A DNA stretch of 64,000 nucleotides from contig NZ_FOHN01000011.1 in the NCBI RefSeq assembly GCF_900111595.1, forward strand, positions 1 through 64,000, written 5' to 3'. Below are positions 18,221 to 27,306 of this stretch, piece after piece. The notes below the pieces were generated by a model, which was not told the origin of the DNA, searched no databases, and saw only the letters and a list, made by a program, of their open reading frames with translations. The stretch is from [Clostridium] polysaccharolyticum (GTDB lineage: Bacteria > Bacillota > Clostridia > Lachnospirales > Lachnospiraceae). Made by a program: the position numbers and the translations under genes. Position 1 is the first letter of the stretch. The number at the start of each line of letters is the position of its first letter.

Positions 18221-18793
18221 TTATTTGGGACATGCAAATTGCAATGTACGTGGCAGGATTTCAATTGTAAATTGATTATTATAGATGATTTCCCCATCAA
18301 GGGAATAAGCGAAACCTTCTGGTGCAGATACTTCAACTTTTTTTGCTTGTTTATAGATTATAACATCTCGCATATCATTGCGGTCTAAATGTTCTCCATT
18401 GGCATATGGGAACAGAATCTTAAAAAAACGGAATATGGAAATCGGTTTAACCAAGCAGACTTCCATTAGCCCATCATCTATCTTGGCACGTGGTGCACAG
18501 TGAAAAGAACCTCCAACATATTCTCCGTTGGCGATTGTACTTAAAAGCAGGCGGCCATCAGGATTTATTACCTGACCATCTGCCGTAACAGTGCATTTGT
18601 TGTTCCTGCTTTTAAATAATGCCTTTATAATGCCTTTCTTATATGCATTTTTATTACCATGTCCTGTTCTTTTCCGTTCTTCATTAATTTGAATTCCAAC
18701 AGTGGTGTCAAAACCAAAATCAACTACGTTAAAGCTATAATGTTCCATTACCTTCATTATCAGATTAACATAAATAATTGTAAAATATAACAA
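18221..18793 (-). pseudogene. Diacylglycerol kinase family protein, C-terminal remnant
   Basis: The 190-codon frame matches only the C-terminal half of DgkB/YegS-type lipid kinases (about 300 residues when complete): NVVDFGFDTTVG, LLSTIANGEYVGGSF.CAPRAKIDDG and a final SLDGE. The N-terminal nucleotide-binding half with its NP-x-SG and GGDGT motifs is absent. The first ~18 residues look like chance coding, and the region where the missing part should lie is occupied by the oppositely oriented acyltransferase gene. I judge it a decayed gene. Confidence 0.7.
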
Positions 18794-18848
18794 AAAGTGT
18801 TAAAATATATGAAGTTTATTGATATTAAAAATGACAGGCGGTATTAAA

Positions 18849-19910
18849 ATGAAACAAAGAATAACATCTTTTGATACATTTAGAGCGATTGCGGCTTTTA
18901 TAATTGTGTTTTTGCATTATCCATTGCTAAATCCATTTACAGATGAGGCGCAAGTACTTGTGCGAATAGCAGTACCATATTTTTTCATGGTATCTGGCTA
19001 TTTTCATTACAGTACAAAAGAATTAAAGGCAGAGAAAATTTTAAAAGAGCTAAAGAAACTGATTCGTTTAACGATTATAGTCAATATTGTGTACTTGATT
19101 CTGCGGCTTTCTGTGAAGTCCTGCTATTGTATACAAAGAGGGCAGGATTTGCACCGTTTATGGTCTAGAGTTTTTTCACAGCTTGCAAGACCAAGATACA
19201 TCTGGTTTAATTTTGGACTGGCAGGGCATTTATGGTACTTACGTGCAATGATTTTCGTTGTAATCTTATTTGCAATTATGAAAAAATTTAAATTAGAAAC
19301 TGTGGTGAAATTTAGTATTCCTCTGATTATAATTGCAGATTTGTGTTTGTGTAAGTATTCAAAATGTCTTTATGGATGGCATTACAAAAGAAAAGTGTTA
19401 GAACCGCTTGAGAAATTTATTGGTGTCGGCTATTCTTATTTCTTTATGGGGTATTTCTATCATCAGTTTGAGCAGACGGAGCCATTTGAGAAGATGAAAA
19501 AAGCGATTACAAAATCACCAGCGATTCCGGCAGCTATGGTATTCGTGGCGGTTATTCTTAATGTTCAGGAGGCAAAATGGCTAGAAAGCCACAAATGGAA
19601 TGTACAGCCTTACAATTACATTGGCACCCTTTTGCTCATCATTATCATTTTTGTTATTTTGTCTTGTTATAAGACTTTGGGGAGCAGGACAGGAATCCAT
19701 ATAATTGGACAGAAATATTCCGAATATATTTATTTTTACCATGTACTGTGCGGCAAGCTGTTTGCTATTTTTTTAAAGGGAAAAGCAATTTACCCATATT
19801 ATTTAAAAGTACGTCCTTTTGCTGTTTATTTGACGGTTATGTTTGTAACTATGTTTTTGATATGGTGCAGACGTGTGTTAAAAAAGAAACTGCAGTTACA
19901 AAAAATATAA
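18849..19910 (+). CDS. Acyltransferase 3 family membrane protein
   Basis: A 353-residue integral membrane protein with about ten hydrophobic segments. The N-terminal FDTFRAIAAFIIVFLHYPLL block with its conserved Arg and His is the signature of AT3 O-acetyltransferases (OafA/WecH-like). These use acetyl-CoA to modify surface sugars or other acceptors. ATG 18849 is chosen over ATG 18819 because the family block then starts normally and GGCGG lies upstream. It lies next to a broken lipid kinase gene, with a shared terminator downstream. Confidence 0.83.
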   Translation: MKQRITSFDTFRAIAAFIIVFLHYPLLNPFTDEAQVLVRIAVPYFFMVSGYFHYSTKELKAEKILKELKKLIRLTIIVNIVYLILRLSVKSCYCIQRGQDLHRLWSRVFSQLARPRYIWFNFGLAGHLWYLRAMIFVVILFAIMKKFKLETVVKFSIPLIIIADLCLCKYSKCLYGWHYKRKVLEPLEKFIGVGYSYFFMGYFYHQFEQTEPFEKMKKAITKSPAIPAAMVFVAVILNVQEAKWLESHKWNVQPYNYIGTLLLIIIIFVILSCYKTLGSRTGIHIIGQKYSEYIYFYHVLCGKLFAIFLKGKAIYPYYLKVRPFAVYLTVMFVTMFLIWCRRVLKKKLQLQKI

Positions 19911-19912
19911 AT

Positions 19913-19950
19913 AAAACTCCTTCTGTAGAAAAATTTTACGGAAGGAGTTT
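19913..19950. terminator. Bidirectional terminator
   Basis: AAACTCCTTC pairs with GAAGGAGTTT between the convergent acyltransferase and BtrH-like genes; A/T runs flank both sides. Confidence 0.8.
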
Positions 19951-19967
19951 ATTTCGCATATAAGGGA

Positions 19968-20960
19968 TTAGGAAAGAATTTGGAATAGGCGAGCAAATAA
20001 GTTTTCATCGTAATCTTTTTGTAACAGGCATCTTTCTTTTAAACGAGGAATTAATTTTGGTTTTTTGGTAAAGGAATGTTTTAGAATAGTATTTCGCAAG
20101 ATTAGGGCATTATTTAGAGACTGACGGGTTAGTTCCATTAGATCCTGATACTGATTCGGGGAAATTATTTTCTGAGAATGAAGGTATTCTAAGCGGATCT
20201 GCATTATGGTTTTGTGATCATATAAAATGTGAAAAGGCCTCACATCAATATTTTCGCATTCTAAAAATACATCATGTGCGTACTGATAGTAATCAAGACC
20301 AAACAAAGCCTTTCGATTATAATCTGGAGACGAAAATTCAAATTTGTGAAAACTGTCTGTAGAATTTAAAAAATCGCTAATATAAAGTTTTAATAAATTT
20401 AGGTTAAGTTCATAATTACAATTTTGATATTTATAAGACCAGATAAAATAGTCAATCCCTTCAATGCTTTTATTGATTTCATCATAAGTTACAGATGTTT
20501 GTGTGTATTTGCTGTTTTCGTAAAAATCTGATATGTAAATTACTTTTTTTTCTTTGTCATAACCATAAATAAAAGTTGGATGAATCCGTATGTGGGATTT
20601 CTGGTAATAATAAGGAGAGCAGCTTAAGTAAAAATTATCAAGACAGGCTTCTAGGTAGTATTCATGATTTATGTTATATTCAATATAATCTGTTAGTTTT
20701 TCAAAATGAGCAGTGGTCTGGTTATTGCGTATTAGACCGTAAAAAGGGCATAATTCATTGGGGCGAATAAAGTTTTCTGTATCAGCATGTTCATAAAAAT
20801 CCCCAGCTGAATAGTGATTGGGTCTGATAATAAGCTGAATGTAACGGTCGCAGATCCATGGAAGAACTTTATCTTTATGTACCCATAAAAAAGACATAGG
20901 ATTGGCAATGCCAGGATAAGAAGTGATTGGAGGGTATGCAACTGGTAAGCATTTTTTCAT
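19968..20960 (-). CDS. Uncharacterised protein, possible BtrH_N/papain-like fold
   Basis: A 330-residue protein of no certain family. ATG at 20960 is chosen because AAAGGAAA precedes it; a longer frame reaches 21056. The centre has a Cys (in LEACLDNFY), then HPTFIYGYDKEKKVIYISD, which is the kind of Cys...His...Asp pattern seen in BtrH N-terminal and C39-like proteins attached to peptide or aminoglycoside pathways. The C-terminal third is helical and charged. It is a single gene, soluble, with no signal peptide. The fold suggestion is tentative. Confidence 0.45.
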   Translation of the reverse strand: MKKCLPVAYPPITSYPGIANPMSFLWVHKDKVLPWICDRYIQLIIRPNHYSAGDFYEHADTENFIRPNELCPFYGLIRNNQTTAHFEKLTDYIEYNINHEYYLEACLDNFYLSCSPYYYQKSHIRIHPTFIYGYDKEKKVIYISDFYENSKYTQTSVTYDEINKSIEGIDYFIWSYKYQNCNYELNLNLLKLYISDFLNSTDSFHKFEFSSPDYNRKALFGLDYYQYAHDVFLECENIDVRPFHILYDHKTIMQIRLEYLHSQKIISPNQYQDLMELTRQSLNNALILRNTILKHSFTKKPKLIPRLKERCLLQKDYDENLFARLFQILS

Positions 20961-21060
20961 TGATAATATATTTCCTTTCTTTGTAATATAGTAATTATAT
21001 ACATTATACTTAAAAAATACAATTTTCGCAATATTATCCAGAAAGGAATAAATCACTGTC

Positions 21061-21089
21061 TATACAAGCTTACAAATATTTGTTATAAT
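21061..21089 (+). promoter_or_regulatory. Promoter of the DegV/LUD genes
   Basis: TATACA (21061-21066), 17-base spacer, TATAAT (21084-21089); start codon at 21131. Confidence 0.55.
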
Positions 21090-21130
21090 ATTCCCTATGA
21101 AAATATTTGACAAAAAAGAAAATAGGAGAA

Positions 21131-22015
21131 ATGAAAGATTTTCAAATATATAGCGATTCTTCTTGTGATTTACCAATAGAACTTATTGAAAAATACAGTC
21201 TTTGTATAATCCCATACTATGTAACTTTTGATATGGAAAATTATTTTAAGGAACATGAGGAAATCAGTAACGAAGAGTTTTATCAGAAATTAGCTGCAAA
21301 GGTATTTCCGAAAACTTCATTGCCTTCTGTCCAGGATTATATAAATGCATTTCGGAAAGCTATTGAAGCTGGACAAGATGTGCTATGTTTCTGCTTAACA
21401 TCTAAGTTTAGCGGTTCTTATCAGTCAGCAGTCAATGCCAAGTCCTTATTGGAAGAGGATTATCCAGATGCCAGTATTGTAATAGTGGATTCCATTCAGG
21501 CAACAGCAGGACAAGGCCTTGTGGTAATTCAGGCAGCACGCATGAAAGAAGCAGGTTATACACTAGAACAGATTGCAGAAAAAATTGAAATACTGAAAGA
21601 AACGGCTAGAATTATGTTTACAGTGGATTCTTTAGAGTATCTGCAAAAGGGTGGAAGAATTGGAAAAGTTACCTCTTTAGCAGGTGCTATGTTAAATCTG
21701 AAACCTATGATTGTACTAAAAGAAGCAGAGCTGATGCCATATTCCAATATACGGGGCAGAAAGAAATCTCTGGATAAGACAATTACAATGGCAGAGGAGT
21801 ACTTTACAGAGAATAATCAGAATTATGAGGATTATGATTTTTGCATGGCAAATGCAACTACTTTAGAAGAAACAAAGCTGGTTCAGGAAAAAGTGGAAGC
21901 ACTTATAGGAAGAAAACTGGATTTTCCAGTTTTCCAAATTGGTGTTACTATTGGAACTTATACAGGTCCAGGTGCAATAGGGATCTGTTTTGTGAAAAAA
22001 TTTGACCGATTATAG
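21131..22015 (+). CDS. DegV family fatty-acid-binding protein
   Basis: A 295-residue DegV protein. The N-terminal IYSDSSCDLP and the SLEYLQKGGRIGK motif are diagnostic. DegV (FakB) proteins hold a fatty acid so that the kinase FakA can phosphorylate it for phospholipid synthesis; no fakA gene is nearby. ATG 21131 follows AGGAG; the longer frame starts at TTG 21107. It is probably cotranscribed with the LUD gene 20 bases downstream. Confidence 0.92.
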   Translation: MKDFQIYSDSSCDLPIELIEKYSLCIIPYYVTFDMENYFKEHEEISNEEFYQKLAAKVFPKTSLPSVQDYINAFRKAIEAGQDVLCFCLTSKFSGSYQSAVNAKSLLEEDYPDASIVIVDSIQATAGQGLVVIQAARMKEAGYTLEQIAEKIEILKETARIMFTVDSLEYLQKGGRIGKVTSLAGAMLNLKPMIVLKEAELMPYSNIRGRKKSLDKTITMAEEYFTENNQNYEDYDFCMANATTLEETKLVQEKVEALIGRKLDFPVFQIGVTIGTYTGPGAIGICFVKKFDRL

Positions 22016-22035
22016 TAAATGGAAGGTGGATAAGT

Positions 22036-22671
22036 ATGAATCCAAAGAAACAGGCGTATGAGAAGCTTGCGAATACAATAATAGAGAAATTTGAAACACG
22101 TGGTATAGAAGGGTATTACTGCGATAATAAAGAAGAAGCTTTAGAAAAGGCGATAAGTCTGATTGAAAAGGGAAGTACTATTACATGGGGCGGTTCTGAA
22201 ACTTTGAAAGAAATCGGCATGCTGGAAGCTATTCATAATGGAGAATATATTTTGTATGATCGTGCAGAGGCAAAAACAAAAGAAGAAAGCAGGGCCTTTT
22301 ATGGAAAAGCAGTAACAGCAGATTATTTCCTGATGAGTTCCAATGCGGTGACACAGGATGGGCAGCTTGTAAACATTGATGGAGCTGGAAACCGTCTTTC
22401 TTTATTGATTTATGGACCTGAAAACGTAATTGTAGTTGCTGGCATGAACAAAGTAGTAAAAGATGTGGATGAAGGCATTGTCCGTACACAGAATGTGGCA
22501 TCACCACCAAATACAATACGTTTAAATAAAGACACAGGCTGCAGGGAACTTGGCAAATGCGTGAACTGCCTGAAAGATGACTGTATCTGCTGTCAAGTTG
22601 TAATAACTAGAAAATCAAGAGTAAAAAACAGAATCAAAGTAATTTTAGTAGGTGAAGAATTAGGATACTAG
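22036..22671 (+). CDS. LUD domain protein (LutC/YkgG-related)
   Basis: A 211-residue protein with the lactate-utilisation LUD domain: TWGGSETLKEIG, SSNAVTQDGQLVNIDGAGNR and VIVVAGMNKVV. The C-terminus carries a cluster of cysteines (CRELGKCVNCLKDDCICC) that could bind an Fe-S cluster. Stand-alone LUD proteins like this are common in clostridia; their function is not settled. No lutA or lutB partner is present here. Confidence 0.88.
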   Translation: MNPKKQAYEKLANTIIEKFETRGIEGYYCDNKEEALEKAISLIEKGSTITWGGSETLKEIGMLEAIHNGEYILYDRAEAKTKEESRAFYGKAVTADYFLMSSNAVTQDGQLVNIDGAGNRLSLLIYGPENVIVVAGMNKVVKDVDEGIVRTQNVASPPNTIRLNKDTGCRELGKCVNCLKDDCICCQVVITRKSRVKNRIKVILVGEELGY

Positions 22672-22734
22672 GATTCTTAGTTATGAAAACTTTTTCCCTG
22701 CATATAATATACAAAGTTATATGCAGGTGAAAGT

Positions 22735-23220
22735 ATGAAAGAAAAATCAAATACCAATTTTCTAATGTCAGTATTTGTTTTAGCACTTCCTATGCTGACA
22801 GGGGTTTTAAGCAGTCAAATCAGCGGTATGGGTGGAGGTCAGGCAATGCCATATCCTAACAAGCCGCCTCTTGTTCCGCCAGGTCAGGTTTTCCCAATTG
22901 TATGGACAATTTTATATGTGTTAATGGGAATATCGTTTTATCTTGTAGTAAATGCACAGGCTGATAAAAAGAACAAACGGGTTGCAAAGACTATCTTCTA
23001 TATTCAGCTCTTCTTTAATTTTATCTGGCCAATCGTATTTTTCCGTTTCGTCCAGTGCAAATTAGCATTTATTATTATCTGTCTGTTATTGTTTTTCATT
23101 ATACTTAACATTATAGCATTTAAAAGAATACATAAAATAGCAGGCTATTTACTAATACCATATTTAATATGGGTGGCATTTGCACTATATCTAAATTTAG
23201 GATTTTGCATTTTAAATTAA
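22735..23220 (+). CDS. tspO: TspO/MBR family membrane protein
   Basis: A 161-residue protein with five membrane helices and the family motif PPLVPPGQVFPIVWTILY. TspO proteins bind porphyrins and related tetrapyrroles; the role in Firmicutes is unclear. It is the second of three short-spaced + strand genes, 55 bases before topB. Confidence 0.9.
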   Translation: MKEKSNTNFLMSVFVLALPMLTGVLSSQISGMGGGQAMPYPNKPPLVPPGQVFPIVWTILYVLMGISFYLVVNAQADKKNKRVAKTIFYIQLFFNFIWPIVFFRFVQCKLAFIIICLLLFFIILNIIAFKRIHKIAGYLLIPYLIWVAFALYLNLGFCILN

Positions 23221-23274
23221 GTCTGCTATAATGAAACTACTCAATTTTACAAGAAGGAAGTTGAACGTTAATTC

Positions 23275-25446
23275 ATGTCAAAAAAATTAATTATAGCAGA
23301 GAAACCCTCTGTAGCAAAAAATATAGCAGAAGCAGTAGGTGCAAAAAGGCGCGGGAATGGATATATAGAAGGGGAAGAGTATATTATTACTTGGGCATTT
23401 GGCCATTTGCTGCAGCTTTATGATGCGAAAGATTACGACCCGGCAATGAAGAACTGGAGATTAGAAAATTTCCCATTCATTCCGGGCGAATATAAATATA
23501 AAATTAAATCAGATAGCAAGGATAAGTCAAAACCAGATGCTGGTGCACAAAATCAGATTGAGTTAATCAAAAGGCTTATTGCACGAGATGATGTGGAAGG
23601 AGTTATTTCTGCCACAGATGATGATCGTGAGGGACAAGTCATCTCTGATGAGATTTTAATGTATCTGGATGTCCACAAAAAAACAGAACGTCTTCTGTTA
23701 AATGAATGGACTGCAGATGAGGTGAAAAAGGGATTAAATAATCTCCGTTTAAATAGTGAAATGCAGTCATTACAAGATGCTGGAATCGGCAGACAGCTTG
23801 CAGACTGGCTTATCGGAATTAATCTGACCAGCGTGGCAACGGTGAAATACCGGAATGATAACAACATTAAGGTTTTGAATATTGGGCGCGTTCTTTTGCC
23901 TACTTTAAAAATTATATACGATCGGGATAAAGAGATTGAAAAATTCAAGTCTTCAAAATACTACAAGTTATTGGCACAGTTTGAAACACAGACAGAGGTG
24001 AAAGCAGTATTGGAAGGCTTATACTATGAGGAGGAAAATGAGAAGTTCGATGAGAAGGCTTATCTGGAAGGCTTATGTGAGAAACTGGCTGGCAAAGAAG
24101 CGATTATTGAGTCGAAAAAGGTGGAGAAGAAAAAAGACTATCCTCCTTTCTTATTTAACCTTTCTAATCTGCAGGGGGTTGTAACAAGCAAATACAAAGG
24201 ATGGACTTCAGATAAGGTTCTAAAAGTAGCTCAGTCTCTCTATGAGAAAAAGTTTATCACATACCCAAGAACAGCAAGTATTGCTTTAGATGAAAGTATT
24301 CTGGATAAAACCCGTAAAGCATTAGAGACACATAGAAAGCTGTCTCCATTTGCAGAGGAGATTAAGTTCCATACATCGAAGCGTGTATTTGATAGCAAAA
24401 AGGTAGAAAGCCACTCGGCAATTATTCCAACTTATGTGATTCCGAAGTCTTTATCAGCTGATGAGAAAATTGTGTATGAAGCCATTCGTAACCGTTTTCT
24501 TGCACAGTTCATGCCTGTTGCACAGTCAGAGGAAACAACATTGGAGATAAAAGTACAGTCAGAGGAAATTCCAGGTATTTTTATTGCCAAAGGGAAAGTT
24601 CTTTTAGTAGAAGGCTGGAAAAAGGTTGAGAAGGTGGAAACCAAAGAAAATATTCTGCCTCAGGTCCAAGAAAAGCAAGTGCTGGATGTAAAAAGCGGGA
24701 ATGTGTCAGAGGTTGTACGAAAACCTCCAAAGCCACATACAGAGAAAACACTTTTACGTGTTATGGAGACTTGCGGAAAGAAATTTGAGGGAGAAGACTC
24801 TGAAGAGATGATGATGTCCATTTTAAGTGGTTTCAGTATTGGAACCCCAGCCACAAGGGCGGAAACCATAAAGAAATTAAAGGATGCCGGATATATTAAG
24901 ACCAAGGGAAAAAGCCTTGTGTGTACGGAACTTGGACGTATGATGGTGGAGACATTTCCAGTAAAAGAACTGATTGATTTAGAGTACACGGGACGTCTGG
25001 AGAAAACCTTATCAGATATTGAAAAGAAGAAATACACAAAAGCTGATTTTATGCAGCTGATTACGGATTTCGTGAAAAAGTCCGTAGAAGATATCAAAAA
25101 TGATGGAAAGTTCGGAGCTAGAAGCACTGTGCCAGAAGGGGCAAATGTAGTAGGTATCTGTCCAGAGTGTGGAAGTCCAGTAGTGGAGTCTGAAAAGGCT
25201 TTTGGATGCAGTAACTGGCGCAATGGGTGTAAGTATACGATCTGGAAAAATGACAGGTATATCCAGTCATTTGGCAAGAAGGTATCAGAGCAGATGGTAA
25301 AAATACTTTTAGAGGGTGGAAGAGTTGGATTTCATGGCTGTGTGAGCAAGAATGGAAATAAGTTTTCGGCATATTTTTATTATAAGAAGGACGAGAATAC
25401 GGGAAGATATAACTGGAGCATGGAATTTATTGATACGGGAAGGTAA
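23275..25446 (+). CDS. topB: DNA topoisomerase III (type IA)
   Basis: A 723-residue type IA topoisomerase. The TOPRIM domain (residues 1-~140) starts KKLIIAEKPSVAKNIAEA and has the metal-binding SATDDDREGQ. The catalytic Tyr330 is in KKFITYPRTAS. A C-terminal zinc-finger-like segment CPECGSPVV...CSNW..GCKY is present at about residues 627-655. It removes negative supercoils and resolves recombination or replication intermediates. The ribosome site GAAGGAAG is farther upstream than usual. Confidence 0.95.
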   Translation: MSKKLIIAEKPSVAKNIAEAVGAKRRGNGYIEGEEYIITWAFGHLLQLYDAKDYDPAMKNWRLENFPFIPGEYKYKIKSDSKDKSKPDAGAQNQIELIKRLIARDDVEGVISATDDDREGQVISDEILMYLDVHKKTERLLLNEWTADEVKKGLNNLRLNSEMQSLQDAGIGRQLADWLIGINLTSVATVKYRNDNNIKVLNIGRVLLPTLKIIYDRDKEIEKFKSSKYYKLLAQFETQTEVKAVLEGLYYEEENEKFDEKAYLEGLCEKLAGKEAIIESKKVEKKKDYPPFLFNLSNLQGVVTSKYKGWTSDKVLKVAQSLYEKKFITYPRTASIALDESILDKTRKALETHRKLSPFAEEIKFHTSKRVFDSKKVESHSAIIPTYVIPKSLSADEKIVYEAIRNRFLAQFMPVAQSEETTLEIKVQSEEIPGIFIAKGKVLLVEGWKKVEKVETKENILPQVQEKQVLDVKSGNVSEVVRKPPKPHTEKTLLRVMETCGKKFEGEDSEEMMMSILSGFSIGTPATRAETIKKLKDAGYIKTKGKSLVCTELGRMMVETFPVKELIDLEYTGRLEKTLSDIEKKKYTKADFMQLITDFVKKSVEDIKNDGKFGARSTVPEGANVVGICPECGSPVVESEKAFGCSNWRNGCKYTIWKNDRYIQSFGKKVSEQMVKILLEGGRVGFHGCVSKNGNKFSAYFYYKKDENTGRYNWSMEFIDTGR

Positions 25447-25575
25447 TATGTGAAGAAATACTTATAAATAAGTTAAAAATATATTCATGTTTGGCGATTG
25501 CGAAAATTTGATACATGATGTAGAATTACTCTATATGCAGGACAATGCAAGATTTTTATAAGGGAGGAAAACATC

Positions 25576-26247
25576 ATGGGAATTTCAGATGTTACCGTCG
25601 ATAGTTTATTTGATTTGGAACAGACCATTGCAGCAGATTTATTTAAGGGGCAGGCCTATCCGTGGAAGGTATTGCCGCTGATAAAAGATTATATCATGGC
25701 ACTTGGAAGCCAGCTGTCATTTGATGAATATGAATTGGCTGGAGATAATGTGTGGATTGCGAAAAGTGCAACAGTAGCACCAACAGCAACCATTCAAGGA
25801 CCGGCGATTATATGTAAAGATGCAGAAATCCGTCACTGTGCATTTATTCGTGGAAATGCAATTGTTGGAGAACATTGTGTAGTTGGGAACTCTACGGAAT
25901 TAAAGAATGTAATTTTATTTAATTATGTGCAGGTGCCACACTATAACTATGTTGGAGATTCCATTTTGGGATACCGTTCTCATATGGGAGCAGGTTCTAT
26001 TACTTCCAATGTAAAATCCGATAAAACATTAGTTTCTATTAAATGTGATGGAAAGAATACGCAGACAGGACTTAAAAAGGTGGGAGCATTTTTAGGGGAT
26101 TATGTAGAGGTAGGATGTAACAGTGTATTAAATCCAGGTACGGTTATTGGACGTAACAGCAATGTATATCCATTATCAAGTGTGCGAGGATGTATTCCTG
26201 CCAATAGCATTTATAAGAAAGCTTCGGAAGTAGTAAATAAGAAATAA
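25576..26247 (+). CDS. Left-handed beta-helix acyltransferase-like protein
   Basis: A 223-residue protein built from hexapeptide repeats (VWIAKSATVAPTATIQGP, IRGNAIVGEHCVVGNS, VEVGCNSVLNPGTVIGRNS). It resembles the acetyltransferase half of GlmU-type UDP-GlcNAc enzymes but lacks a pyrophosphorylase domain; an N-terminal ~45-residue helical cap is present. It may transfer an acyl group to a nucleotide sugar, but no partner is adjacent. Ribosome site AAGGGAGG precedes ATG 25576. Confidence 0.8.
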   Translation: MGISDVTVDSLFDLEQTIAADLFKGQAYPWKVLPLIKDYIMALGSQLSFDEYELAGDNVWIAKSATVAPTATIQGPAIICKDAEIRHCAFIRGNAIVGEHCVVGNSTELKNVILFNYVQVPHYNYVGDSILGYRSHMGAGSITSNVKSDKTLVSIKCDGKNTQTGLKKVGAFLGDYVEVGCNSVLNPGTVIGRNSNVYPLSSVRGCIPANSIYKKASEVVNKK

Positions 26248-26276
26248 TAGAAGATGTTAATATGGAATAGGCTGAA

Positions 26277-26323
26277 AAGGCATGAAATCAGAGTTTGTAA
26301 AGCAAGAGTTTCATGTCTTTTTG
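26277..26323 (+). terminator. Terminator after the beta-helix gene
   Basis: AGGCATGAAA pairs with TTTCATGTCT (two G-U pairs), then TTTTTG. Confidence 0.65.
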
Positions 26324-26473
26324 TTTGGATAAAGAAGGAAAGCTGGATTTGCAAAAATGGAAATAAAAATTTTTAAAAAAAGTATAGACTAATTTGTCAT
26401 TTTATGAGAAAATAATAACCGAGTGTGCAGTCACATCTTTTTCAGTATATGGAATCTATAGACATTCACACAA

Positions 26474-26548
26474 GTTTGCGTCTGCAAAGGACGCAGAATA
26501 TAAATGAGCAATATACAATGAACATATTGCGTAGCAAACGTAATATTG
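26474..26548 (+). promoter_or_regulatory. Structured 5' leader of the NifU-like/GGGtGRT operon
   Basis: Several complementary arms lie just before the ribosome site. TGCGTC/GACGCA (26477-26482 with 26490-26495) and GCAATAT/ATATTGC (26508-26514 with 26524-26530) form hairpins. GTTTGC (26474-26479) can instead pair with GCAAAC (26534-26539). A second ATATTG copy (26543-26548) touches the AAAGGAG ribosome site. The arms are partly mutually exclusive, as in a switch. No known riboswitch family was recognised. Confidence 0.45.
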
Positions 26549-26562
26549 AAAGGAGTCTCAAC

Positions 26563-27255
26563 ATGATTTATTCACAAGAAGTAGAAAATATGTGCCCAAT
26601 AGCTCAGGGAGTTAACCATGGAGCTGCTCCAATCCCAGAAGAAGCAAAATGGGTGAAGGCAAAAGACGTAACGGATATTTCCGGTTTAACACACGGCATT
26701 GGCTGGTGTGCACCACAACAGGGTACTTGTAAATTAACTCTTAACGTTAAAGAAGGCATCATCCAGGAAGCATTAGTTGAAACAGTTGGATGTTCAGGCA
26801 TGACTCATTCTGCAGCTATGGCAGCAGAAATCTTGCCAGGAAGAACAATTTTAGAAGCATTAAACACAGACTTAGTTTGTGATGCTATCAATACTGCTAT
26901 GAGAGAGCTGTTCTTACAGATCGTTTACGGCAGAACACAGTCTGCTTTCTCCGAAGATGGTCTTCCAATTGGTGCTGGTCTTGAAGATTTAGGCAAAGGC
27001 CTTAGATCTCAGGTTGGTACAATGTACGGAACATTAAAGAAAGGTCCTCGTTATCTTGAAATGACAGACGGTTATGTAACAGGCATAGCTTTAAATGAAG
27101 ACAATGAAATCATTGGTTACAAATTTGTAAACTTTGGAAAAATGATGGATTTCATCAAAGCTGGTGATGATGCAAACACAGCATTTGAAAAAGCTCAAGG
27201 TCAATATGGCCGTGTTGCTGACGCTGTTAAAATCGTTGACCCAAGAAAAGAATAA
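26563..27255 (+). CDS. NifU-like iron-sulfur scaffold-related protein
   Basis: A 231-residue protein; ATG 26563 follows AAAGGAG (the open frame extends upstream to 26425 without support). Cysteines in MCPIAQ, GWCAPQQGTCK and ETVGCSGMTHSAAMAAEIL give it the look of IscU/NifU scaffold proteins, with which databases group it. It is always seen next to a GGGtGRT protein in clostridia, as here (52 bases apart). Role unknown, presumably Fe-S cluster related. Codons favour GCT, GTT and GGT more than neighbours, suggesting high expression. Confidence 0.8.
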   Translation: MIYSQEVENMCPIAQGVNHGAAPIPEEAKWVKAKDVTDISGLTHGIGWCAPQQGTCKLTLNVKEGIIQEALVETVGCSGMTHSAAMAAEILPGRTILEALNTDLVCDAINTAMRELFLQIVYGRTQSAFSEDGLPIGAGLEDLGKGLRSQVGTMYGTLKKGPRYLEMTDGYVTGIALNEDNEIIGYKFVNFGKMMDFIKAGDDANTAFEKAQGQYGRVADAVKIVDPRKE

Positions 27256-27306
27256 TTGACATTCATAGAACGATGTTCTTGAAATCATTAAGGAGGATTT
27301 TATAAA

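Noticed and set aside
24660-25277. 205-codon minus-strand frame
   Set aside because: Lies within topB, has no ribosome site or family, and is Ser/Phe-rich as expected of an antisense shadow.
26425-26562. N-terminal extension of the NifU-like protein
   Set aside because: It covers the structured leader; ATG 26563 directly follows AAAGGAG.
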